A stretch of 64,000 bases of DNA, taken from positions 2,418,001 through 2,482,000 of the forward strand of contig NC_088938.1 in assembly GCF_033473495.1 (NCBI RefSeq), written 5' to 3'. The notes under the pieces were generated by a model, which saw only the letters and a list, made by a program, of their open reading frames with translations, made no database searches and was not told the DNA's origin. This document shows, in pieces, positions 56,587 through 64,000 of the stretch (position 1 is the stretch's first letter; each line of letters begins with the position of its first letter). Made by a program: the position numbers and the translations under genes. This DNA comes from Cercospora beticola. Taxonomy: Eukaryota > Ascomycota > Dothideomycetes > Mycosphaerellales > Mycosphaerellaceae.

Positions 56587-58136
56587 GGCTGCGTCCAGGC
56601 AGGCTGATCTGGATCAACTCCAACAAAACAGTTCACTGTTTCTGCGCCTTCGCCAGCATCGTTGATACTCGAACCAATGGGACCTCGGAATTTGCCTGTC
56701 AACTTTACGTATGAGCCCAAGGCATCGACAAGGGTCCTGCCAGCACTCAAAGCATCTGCGGCACGAGCGTGAGAGAAGGAAGTCAATAACTTCTTGCCAC
56801 CTTCGCGGTCTCCAGAATCGATCAGCAATTTGGCAGCCTTTTCGTAGAGCTCTACATCAATTCGAGAAGAGTTTTCAAGACCGTGGAGAACATTTTGTAC
56901 GATTGGGAGATGCGCCTCCGTATCAGAGCAGGTGTAGTAAAGTGCCTGCTTGAACGTCCTTCCGACAAAGTGCGTGGCCTCTTGCAGCTGGAAGTCTGGA
57001 TTCAAGAAGGAGGATGATGCGCCAGTCGTCAAGTAGCGATGCTGTCCATACTCTGGTGGAATGCTGTTCACACCCAACCACCATGGCACGAATGGAGCTG
57101 TCACCGAGGAAGTAGGCGCATTCCAAATGCGAAGGAGATCCGAGTCCACGCCATGTCGCAAGCTGATAACCTGCCCATAGCCAGCCTCATCGTCGCTGAT
57201 TCGATAGTCCCGTACTCTCTCGATCAGCTTCGTCTCGGTCAATGGTACCATCGCGAGCGTCGCCTCTTCAAGTGCGGCTTGAGACATGTACTTGAACCCG
57301 CCGTCCCTAGCAGTGTAATTACCCTGCAAACCATACACCTTGAAGATATTGAATGGTTCGGATGAACTCTCATTCCACCAACCCTGCTCCACAGCAAACG
57401 AAACCAGATTTGGCGATCCCATGTAATCCGAGTTGTTGGTTTGAAAATCGGTCGGAAAGTCCTCGATGTAGCCCGGATACAGAACCCTCACAACATCGGA
57501 ACCCAATCTCTCCGCAGCCCACAATTTTTGCCCTCCGGCAAACTCCCACACCACCCAGCCCTCGTCAGCATCAGCGATGAGATGGCTATTACCGCCATAA
57601 TCCGCATAGCCATACTTTGCAATGAGATCTCCAATGATTTCGACACCCTCTCGTGCAGTACTGGCACGCTCGAGAACAACTCGCGCAAGATCACTATACT
57701 GCAAGCCTTTTTGCGGGGTCGGAGTCATATCCCAGAGTTCAGTCCTCGTCTCAGCCCACACGTCTCGGACAGTGACGCCTTTCTCATTGAGTCCACCATT
57801 CGTAAGCGGGGCTGGGAAACCTTCGAATTCGCTGTATTCCATGGACATGTATCGAAATGTATGAGAGACTTGCGGGATTTGGATGAGTTCTCCAGGGAGG
57901 ACGGCATCTTCTGTTACTCCGACTGTGATCGTGGAATTAGGTGCGTGGTCTTTTGCGGGAAAAATCTCGAGCCAGTGGGATGAGACTTCTTCGCCTGTGC
58001 CACCGACCATGATGCTGCCGTCGGCGGTGAGGTCTTTGCCGACATAGAAGGCATAGCTGGCTGTCGCGGTGTTGACGAGGCTTAACAGGCAGAGCAGAGC
58101 GGTTGGGCTGCTTGAAGCTGGAGTAATTAGCTTCAT
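56553..58136 (-). CDS. Secreted C69-family dipeptidase (PepD-like, fungal)
   Basis: Intronless, 527 residues from MKLITPASSSPTALLCLLSL at 58136, a signal peptide; upstream in-frame sequence to 58205 lacks homology. Immediately after the signal comes SYAFYVGKDLTADGSIMVGG, aligning with the PepD start ACTTILVGKKAS-DGS where the Cys is the N-terminal nucleophile exposed by processing. Here the aligned residue is Ser. Later blocks: GEEVSSHWLEI, GLNEKGVTVRDVWAE, YGYADYGGNSHLIADADEGWVVWE and YYTCSDTEAHLPIV. The family cleaves dipeptides; the fungal branch is secreted or vacuolar. Whether Ser serves as nucleophile (as in other Ntn hydrolases) or the copy is inactive is unknown. Confidence 0.8.
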   Translation of the reverse strand: MKLITPASSSPTALLCLLSLVNTATASYAFYVGKDLTADGSIMVGGTGEEVSSHWLEIFPAKDHAPNSTITVGVTEDAVLPGELIQIPQVSHTFRYMSMEYSEFEGFPAPLTNGGLNEKGVTVRDVWAETRTELWDMTPTPQKGLQYSDLARVVLERASTAREGVEIIGDLIAKYGYADYGGNSHLIADADEGWVVWEFAGGQKLWAAERLGSDVVRVLYPGYIEDFPTDFQTNNSDYMGSPNLVSFAVEQGWWNESSSEPFNIFKVYGLQGNYTARDGGFKYMSQAALEEATLAMVPLTETKLIERVRDYRISDDEAGYGQVISLRHGVDSDLLRIWNAPTSSVTAPFVPWWLGVNSIPPEYGQHRYLTTGASSSFLNPDFQLQEATHFVGRTFKQALYYTCSDTEAHLPIVQNVLHGLENSSRIDVELYEKAAKLLIDSGDREGGKKLLTSFSHARAADALSAGRTLVDALGSYVKLTGKFRGPIGSSINDAGEGAETVNCFVGVDPDQPAWTQPQHPLRRRTRR

Positions 58137-58829
58137 GTTGACAACATGAGGTGAGAGCTTGGGAGAAGAAGTGGAAGGAACTGGGTTGCCATGTGGTGTA
58201 TGCAAGGTCTCAAGCTAAGGTAGGATCTGCCTGCAAAGCTAGTGTAAACGCTTGCTTCTAGCAGACAAGCTCGCGGGTTGGTGTCTTGGCCTCCACCTGT
58301 CTGCCGCATTTATGCGATGTTCTGCCAGATGAGCGGGTCTGTTGCCAATCAATTATCGGAGTGAAGTCATGTCATTGGAATAGATGTTAATCATCCCAGT
58401 GGCCCTGATACTGTTCATATACCATTGATCTGACGGTGAACCCACGACCTCAGAAGTCGTATTTTCAGGCGGACCTCATGCGAACAACCCCTTACCACCC
58501 AACATCACGATCAACAGGAAGAGCCGACCAATGTTAAACGTATGCTGTTGCTCAGGCTGAAAAAGTTTGAGAATGTGAGTGACCCTTGCCCTTCAGGCTA
58601 CCACCCGAGTTCTCGTAGCCACCAAGTATGTTCCAAGACGTGAGGCCAAATCGTTCGTCTCGGGAAGTGCAACTTCAAAGGCCAATCGGGGTTCGGTGTA
58701 ATGGCAGCAGAACGGCAAGACGTCCCTTCGTCTAGCGCCAGACCTCATCAAGACAGATGGGCAAAGAAGGTGCTGCAGCAGTCACCACAGTAGCCCAAGC
58801 CAACCGGTGACAACTCGTCCTCCTCGTCA
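58137..58829. other. Intergenic
   Basis: No gene seen. It is the promoter side of the C69 gene and the 3' flank of the SET gene. Confidence 0.5.
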
Positions 58830-59852
58830 TCATAGCCCCGCAGCATCGAAACGGCCCCCAGATTGCTCCAGCATATCAGCCACTTCCACCAACCGGTCAG
58901 CCTGATCATCGATTTGCTTCCTAGAAAAGCCTGTGCTTCCCAAAAGTACCATTTTGATATGCGATGCTCTTCTCATCCAAAGTCCTATTGTACGCATGGC
59001 GGAACGCGGGACCCGCGTGAAGCCGTTGGAATGGAAATCCTGAAGCAGGTCGCCGCCGCCTTTGACATACATGTTCCAGACCAACACACCAACGATCCCC
59101 TCCGCTTCCGCCAGCGCAGTGAAATAGCCAGCAGGCTCGCTGGCAATCTCGAATTCTGGAAGCGGGTGGTAGTTCCTCGAAGTGATCTGGGGCGGAATAC
59201 CAGCTTCAAGATCCATTCCGTTTCGTAGAACATACAGCAGGTGACGCATGAGTTTCCTCCGCATGTCGCTTAGCATGCGCTGGTCGGCGGGAAGACTGCA
59301 GAGCTGGCATATGCACGGCGAGTCGCTGAACTGGTGGTGCAAGAACTCTTGTCGTTCAGCTGTTGTCATGTATTGCAGTCCTTCAAAATACGCGAAGGTC
59401 AACTCATCGCCCGCCGAGACGTTGCGAGTAACGCGAAGTTGCTTCGTGCCTTGATTGGTCGTAGAGATTGCACAGTTTGGAAGGCAGGAGTTGTTGAAGC
59501 GTGAAGCGTAGCGGAAACATCCCCAGCCTTTTCCACCTGAAATCGCGAACTTGTTGAAGTCGAAGCGCGAATATAGCTGCATCATGCTAGAACCGTTTGC
59601 GAAGAAAGGCGCGAATGGAAGAGACCCGAACTGATGGCGGGTAGCAGATGGCAAAGCCGATAGCTTCGAGAGGATGTCGGCAAGCTCGATGTCGTCCTGG
59701 CTGTTCTTGTCAATGACGAAAAGAGGAGCGTCCACAAGAATACGAGTTCCGGCGCAGATATCTTTCAAAGCAAACGCTCCTTGTCCTTTGCGTCCAGCAT
59801 CCTTGATCTCGTAGAACCCGTGGTTGCCCTCTGAGGGGCCTGCTTGGGCCAT
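58830..59852 (-). CDS. SET-domain protein (SMYD/RBCMT-like)
   Basis: 340 residues from the first ATG (MAQAGPSEG) at 59852; upstream in-frame codons have no ATG. The SET domain is split by an insertion as usual: GFYEIKDAGRKGQGAFAL and IRILVDAPLF-like (ICAGTRILVDAPLF), then RFNNSCLPNCAIS (the NHSCxPN box), RNVSAGDELTFAYFEG (the GEExxxxY catalytic loop, here GDELTFAY) and a post-SET CICQLC. It lacks a recognisable MYND finger. Such fungal proteins are protein-lysine methyltransferases of unknown target. The His of NHSC is Asn here (NNSC), and GEE is GDE, both mild variations. Cytosolic or nuclear. Confidence 0.85.
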   Translation of the reverse strand: MAQAGPSEGNHGFYEIKDAGRKGQGAFALKDICAGTRILVDAPLFVIDKNSQDDIELADILSKLSALPSATRHQFGSLPFAPFFANGSSMMQLYSRFDFNKFAISGGKGWGCFRYASRFNNSCLPNCAISTTNQGTKQLRVTRNVSAGDELTFAYFEGLQYMTTAERQEFLHHQFSDSPCICQLCSLPADQRMLSDMRRKLMRHLLYVLRNGMDLEAGIPPQITSRNYHPLPEFEIASEPAGYFTALAEAEGIVGVLVWNMYVKGGGDLLQDFHSNGFTRVPRSAMRTIGLWMRRASHIKMVLLGSTGFSRKQIDDQADRLVEVADMLEQSGGRFDAAGL

Positions 59853-60052
59853 GTTGTTTCTGTGACTGACAAGCTGAAGATGATGAGAAGCTGTCCGCAA
59901 GTGTGGAAAATCTCTTTTTGTGGCTGAGTCGCGGGCCCGTGTAGCAAACAAAGCCAAACGTCAGACTTCACTTGCCAAAACGCCTGTGCATATGCGGAAG
60001 TGAGACCCGTCAATAAGTTGCATTTGCTGTAGTACGCGGGACATGCTAGAGG

Positions 60053-61525
60053 TTAAGCCCACACGCCCACCAGAGCCATAAGTGTACATCCCGCAACCAC
60101 AGAGGCACAAGCTTGTAATCGCCTCTTGCCTTTCAGCTCCGTATAACTTGTCTCACTCAAGAAATCTTCTGCGAGTAGCTGAACCAGTCCAGCATATATC
60201 AGCAACCCACTACTGATTGCATTCATGATGCCCACCATCAGTAGTCCCAGTTGCGATGCAGGATCGTAAAGTCCTTGAACTCCTAGACCAATTGCCTGGC
60301 CGATTGGTGTTGTGATCCCGTACATGACGCACATAAGCCAAGGTTTGTATGAGGAAGTCGAGAAAGAGCCAATTGATGCTATGCGAGAGCCCAAAGCCAG
60401 GCCTTCGAATGTTTGATGGAAGCTGATAGCAACCAGAAGAACAACGAAGGACGAACCCGTGGAGACAGAGACCGCTAAGCCGATGAAGACGGAATGGAAA
60501 AGAATGCCAGCTTCCAACATAAGGCATTGTACTATGAGGCGCTGCTCTTGAGCAGTGGGCAGGACCGCTGGTGTATGTGCTTGGTGATCGGAGTTTGCAG
60601 CACCTTGTGCTGCCCAGGAGACTTTACGTTTATGAGTGTCAGGACGAGCGCCGCCATTCGCGTGCCCGTTCAGAGGAAAGTCATCGTCGTCGTCCGAATC
60701 TGATGTTTTTCTCGTCAGAGGCTGCATATCATCCGTATGTGGATCCAGCTCGTTCAGATCCAGATCGTCATCTTCATCCTCATCGTCTTCTTTTCCGGGA
60801 CTGGGCGTCCTCGGCAGCGGCTTATTCAACGAGCTCCCAGCCGGACTGTGCGGCGTGGGAGGAGCATCCATGTATGGACTCCTCTCCGGTTGCTCCTCTC
60901 TATCCAAATCGTCCAATGGTACCTGCCGGAAACTGTTGAAACTCGTGCTTCTGCCTCTTCCAGCCGGACGATCTGATATTCCCTCTCCTTCATGCCCATG
61001 GCCGCCTCGCAATTGCTGAAAGTCAACGTGGTGACTGTGTCCAGCGCCGCGCATTGCGAAGAACATTTCCACGCCGACTACTACCAAAACGCTGATCATG
61101 GCAATGAGACCCGGCATCTCCGGATACGTGTCTGTCCAGAATGGCGGTAGACATGGGTTCGTCAGGTTGGTATACGCAGTGGGCAGTAAATGCACGAATG
61201 CCGTCGCGATGAGCACGCCAGTGCCAAAGTGTCTACTGATGAAGAGCGCATGATGCGGAACGGGCAGCTTGGGGTAGCAGCGCACAATCAGAGGGAACGA
61301 ACAGGCGAGCGTGGAGAGAGCGAGAATGAGGAGGAGGGCGAAGACGTGTAAGGGGAAGTTATATTCCCGGTTGGTATTGTCGGAGCCGCAAGCTGGCCGT
61401 TCGCCTGCTGCCTGTCGTCGTGCGAGTTCGGCGTGGAGGAGGGAGATGGGGAGGTCGGCTGCGAATCTGGCGGAGACTAGTGAGATGGAGGTGTCAGATC
61501 GGAGGTGAAGGCTGAAGCGGATCAT
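60053..61525 (-). CDS. ZIP-family zinc/metal transporter
   Basis: Intronless, 490 residues with eight predicted membrane segments. Early TM segments include FPLHVFALLLILALSTLACSF and HFGTGVLIATAFVHLLPTAY. The long central loop is His/Asp/Glu-rich (GHSHHVDFQQLRGGHGHEGEG, DDEDEDDDLD), the metal-sensing loop of ZIPs. The signature helices follow: LMLEAGILFHSVFIGLAVSV (TM4, H-x-x-x-x) and ISFHQTFEGLALGSRIAS (TM5, HxxxE). They form the binuclear metal pore. Fungal homologs (Zrt1/Zrt2) take up zinc at the plasma membrane. Length is longer than yeast Zrt1 because of the loop. Expression is likely zinc-repressed, but no site was identified. Confidence 0.93.
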   Translation of the reverse strand: MIRFSLHLRSDTSISLVSARFAADLPISLLHAELARRQAAGERPACGSDNTNREYNFPLHVFALLLILALSTLACSFPLIVRCYPKLPVPHHALFISRHFGTGVLIATAFVHLLPTAYTNLTNPCLPPFWTDTYPEMPGLIAMISVLVVVGVEMFFAMRGAGHSHHVDFQQLRGGHGHEGEGISDRPAGRGRSTSFNSFRQVPLDDLDREEQPERSPYMDAPPTPHSPAGSSLNKPLPRTPSPGKEDDEDEDDDLDLNELDPHTDDMQPLTRKTSDSDDDDDFPLNGHANGGARPDTHKRKVSWAAQGAANSDHQAHTPAVLPTAQEQRLIVQCLMLEAGILFHSVFIGLAVSVSTGSSFVVLLVAISFHQTFEGLALGSRIASIGSFSTSSYKPWLMCVMYGITTPIGQAIGLGVQGLYDPASQLGLLMVGIMNAISSGLLIYAGLVQLLAEDFLSETSYTELKGKRRLQACASVVAGCTLMALVGVWA

Positions 61526-61838
61526 ATCCTACTGTCGCTGAGCCCGGCTTGTGTCATCGTTGCGGTGTTCCCTGCGTTCCCCGACCACGTTGCACCATAG
61601 TACTAGGTGGCGGGAGTCTCAGGCAAAAGGGAGGACAATGGAGCTAGGAGGCAGTGCTGAGCAAGTTCTGGATGTCCCAAATGCTTGGGAGTGCGAGATC
61701 GGTATAGCTCAAGATCGACGGGCCGAGGCGTGCCGTAACATGTGAATGACAGGGGTGGTCACAGCACCCACTTGTTACTCCACAGCTTGTTCATCAACGA
61801 AAGGTAGCACAACATCACATCACCCATTGCAAGAGACA

Positions 61839-63206
61839 ATGTCGCTTCTTGCATTGCCACAAGAGTTGCTCAGCGAGATCGCTTTCCAGTGTCGCAGCAG
61901 TGATATCCCGAAACTGAGACTAACCTGCAAGCCGCTATATCATGCAGCCACGGATCACTTTCTCAAGGAAGTGAAGCTCTACTTAACCAAAGAAAGCATG
62001 AGTATGGCAGAGCAGATAGGTACCCACCATCTTGTACTCGCAGAGAATATCCAGTCTTGCTGGTTTCAAGCAGATCGGGTCCCGTTCCTCGGCAGTTTCG
62101 CTCAGTGGCGTGGAGAGGTCTTCCGAGGCTTCGAATCCTTTAGGAGTTTGTTATCCGGCGACCTGCGAGAGGAGGACACTCTGGAGTCCCGATACCAGCG
62201 ATATGTTCGTCTGGCAGACGTCCAGCGAGATCTTTGCTCTAGTGATGCAATATCACACCAACTGTACACCCTGTTTCACGCCTGCCCAAATCTCAAGGCT
62301 TTGTGGTTGACTCTGGGAGGTCTTGGGCGTAAACTGACTACGCATCGGCATAAACCCTACCTGAATGCAGCATGTATACCAAGTCAAGATCCTCTTCGCA
62401 CGAGAAACCAGGGAGGCGTCGTAGCATTTCAGCAGTCAATTTTGGCCGCAGCAAAAGCGAATCTCGGCCTGCATACACTAGTACTGGCTGGAATCGGTCA
62501 TATGGCACTCGACGAGGTCGATTTGGACCACAGAGTAATCGCGGCAACGGCAAAGGTACTGAGGACTGTGCGAAACCTTCATCTTCAGGTGCGAAGTCCG
62601 GAAGAGCTCTCTGGCGAGCCCAACTCATCCAAAATGGGCCCTACTTTCCGGCAATGGTTCAGAAATCACCACCTAGACCTGACAAGTCTCCGTCATTTGC
62701 ACCTGGAATTACCTCCATTACAGAGCTTTCGATCTAGCAACGTAGATTTCGAAGACCTAATCGCCGACCTCACTTTCCCACACCTGCGCCAACTGACACT
62801 GACTCAAGTCCAAGCGGACTTGACAAAGCTGTCGAGCTTTTTGTTCGCCCATGGCGCAACGCTACAAAGGGCCAAATTCGCAAACCTGATTGGCATGGGT
62901 GTGATGACATGGCAAGCACTGTTCGAGTCTATTGCAGGCAAACTCTCGGCGCTGGAAGTCATAGAGCTGCGTGGGACTTTCACACACCATCTACAACGGT
63001 GGTCAGAGGGCTACTGGCATCTTAGTTACTCCGTGAGGAGTGACTGTGGTACGCCCTTCGCGGAGGCCCTCGCAGATTATATCGTTCATGGCGGGCCACG
63101 ATTTCCTGTTCAGGAAGAACAAGGTCATTTACGCCCAGACGCAGGGAAGTTGTTGTCTATGTGCGATATTCTTAGGATTGACAAAGATGAAGACGAAGAT
63201 AACTGA
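61839..63206 (+). CDS. F-box-like protein
   Basis: Intronless, 455 residues from MSLLALPQELLSEIAF at 61839; an earlier in-frame ATG at 61746 gives an unhomologous extension. The F-box core is LPQELLSEIAFQCRSSDIPKLRLTCKPLYHAATDHF (read in two parts). The remainder is Leu-rich with weak repeat-like strings such as LRHLHLELPPL, FPHLRQLTLTQVQADL and LSALEVIELRGTF, resembling leucine-rich substrate-binding repeats. It should act in an SCF ubiquitin ligase; target unknown. It does not closely match the tandem F-box pair at 54.6-56.6 kb. Confidence 0.78.
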   Translation: MSLLALPQELLSEIAFQCRSSDIPKLRLTCKPLYHAATDHFLKEVKLYLTKESMSMAEQIGTHHLVLAENIQSCWFQADRVPFLGSFAQWRGEVFRGFESFRSLLSGDLREEDTLESRYQRYVRLADVQRDLCSSDAISHQLYTLFHACPNLKALWLTLGGLGRKLTTHRHKPYLNAACIPSQDPLRTRNQGGVVAFQQSILAAAKANLGLHTLVLAGIGHMALDEVDLDHRVIAATAKVLRTVRNLHLQVRSPEELSGEPNSSKMGPTFRQWFRNHHLDLTSLRHLHLELPPLQSFRSSNVDFEDLIADLTFPHLRQLTLTQVQADLTKLSSFLFAHGATLQRAKFANLIGMGVMTWQALFESIAGKLSALEVIELRGTFTHHLQRWSEGYWHLSYSVRSDCGTPFAEALADYIVHGGPRFPVQEEQGHLRPDAGKLLSMCDILRIDKDEDEDN

Positions 63207-63467
63207 GGTCGCCTTGCCATTTCGAGGAGACTCCACGGACACTGAGTATGGAAGCAGGACCATGACTGCAAGAATGCTTTTCTTGGAAGACATGAGAGCC
63301 AAAGAGGTAACCAAGATATCGACCTACAGTGCATAAAAAGGGAGTGGCACCATCCTCCACCGTTAGGTCATGGCTGAGTCTACCGAGCAACGCCATAATC
63401 GTTCAACGCACCTTTTTGGCCCCAATCAGCTCGCGCACACATGATAGATCACATCTTTCACATCTCC

Positions 63468-63968
63468 TCAAGTGGGCTTCGCGGCGCCCCAGGGAATGAA
63501 TTTATCATCACAATCATCCTTCGCCAAAGCCTTGTCATCACAAGCATAGGCCCGCACGCCCGTGAGATCAATCCCCGACTTAGTCCACGGCGTGAAACCT
63601 GTTCCGCTCGGATCATACCTCGTACTTCCTCCCGGTCCGGCATTCAACTTCAAATCCTTGTACTTCTTGTCGGCGAAGTACACGCGGTACGTTCCAAAGA
63701 CATCGTGGTCTTGAGGGTTTTGGACTGTCAGTCGAATTGAGACTTTTTCCTTGGACGTCCATTTGATATCGACAATGACTTTGCCTTTCTTTTTGCCGTC
63801 GCCAACGGTGATCCTGCCAGTCTTGGAGGGAGCGCGGGCGACGAGGTCGGCGGAGGGGATTGTGGAAAGGGAGGTATCCGGAGAGGGAAAGGCTAACGCC
63901 GAGGTGTGACCAACGTGCAGCGTAGTGCTGAGGAGAGGTGCCAGGAAAGCGAAGATGTTGAGACGCAT
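63468..63968 (-). CDS. Small secreted protein of unknown family (166 aa)
   Basis: Intronless. MRLNIFAFLAPLLSTTLHVGHTSA is a signal peptide, and a possible dibasic-like Lys-rich stretch (GDGKKKGKV) follows the Ser/Thr-rich propeptide-like region. The mature domain has beta-rich strings VIVDIKWTSKEKVSIRLTV and GTYRVYFADKKYKDLKLNAG, and only two Cys near the C terminus (YACDD, DDCDD). No family recognised. Such proteins are often effectors or wall proteins. Ends at the edge of the window. Confidence 0.68.
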   Translation of the reverse strand: MRLNIFAFLAPLLSTTLHVGHTSALAFPSPDTSLSTIPSADLVARAPSKTGRITVGDGKKKGKVIVDIKWTSKEKVSIRLTVQNPQDHDVFGTYRVYFADKKYKDLKLNAGPGGSTRYDPSGTGFTPWTKSGIDLTGVRAYACDDKALAKDDCDDKFIPWGAAKPT

Positions 63969-64000
63969 GATTTCTACGGCTTTCGAAGCTTTTTGAGCTG

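Overview
The window reads as nuclear DNA of a filamentous ascomycete. Genes are dense, with short (about 47-100 nt) GT-AG introns and lineage-typical families: PAN-domain secreted protein, BTB and F-box expansions, GPR1/FUN34 transporter, augmin-like and Mrp51 proteins. A 12.8 kb block carries the CpA-to-TpA decay expected from repeat-induced point mutation (RIP). Dothideomycetes is a plausible class, but that is inference.

Layout. 1-6.8 kb: the tail of a serine hydrolase, a multi-exon secreted choice-of-anchor-B-like protein, a 59-residue cysteine-rich secreted protein and a secreted type-B carboxylesterase. 6.9-19.9 kb: a nested mobile-element block with no intact ORF. The outer unit is about 13.0 kb, with 33-bp inverted ends and a 7-of-8 target duplication. 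It holds three RIP-decayed frames: an integrase-core protein, an unknown, and a Cys-rich coiled-coil protein on the minus strand. A Copia element (TSD ACCTT) and a short LTR element (TSD AGTCT) both landed in that minus-strand gene; removing both restores one reading frame. 20.3-29.6 kb: PAN-domain gene with an in-frame TGA, intron-bearing tRNA-Tyr, rhodanese protein, a single-pass membrane protein, Mrp51 and an Xaa-Pro dipeptidase. 29.9-33.0 kb: three tandem BTB paralogs. 33.3-36.4 kb: GST and a GPR1/FUN34/YaaH transporter. 36.4-41.2 kb: nothing recognisable. 41.2-49.7 kb: orphan secreted protein, augmin-like protein head-to-head with TIM21, TTC36-like protein, 4-hydroxyphenylpyruvate dioxygenase (HPPD) and an MFS sugar transporter. 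51-64 kb: two hypotheticals, the queuine tRNA-ribosyltransferase catalytic subunit head-to-head with the first of two F-box paralogs, a C69-type dipeptidase, a SET protein, a ZIP zinc transporter, another F-box-like protein and a small secreted protein.

Most genes are housekeeping or solitary, and no biosynthetic cluster is seen. The nested, RIP-decayed 13-kb element is the most unusual structure. Gene-level oddities include a donor-site substitution (TTGAGT), a premature TGA, a 10-nt microexon and possible catalytic-residue changes in two hydrolases. Exon boundaries were worked out by eye from splice motifs and frame continuity.
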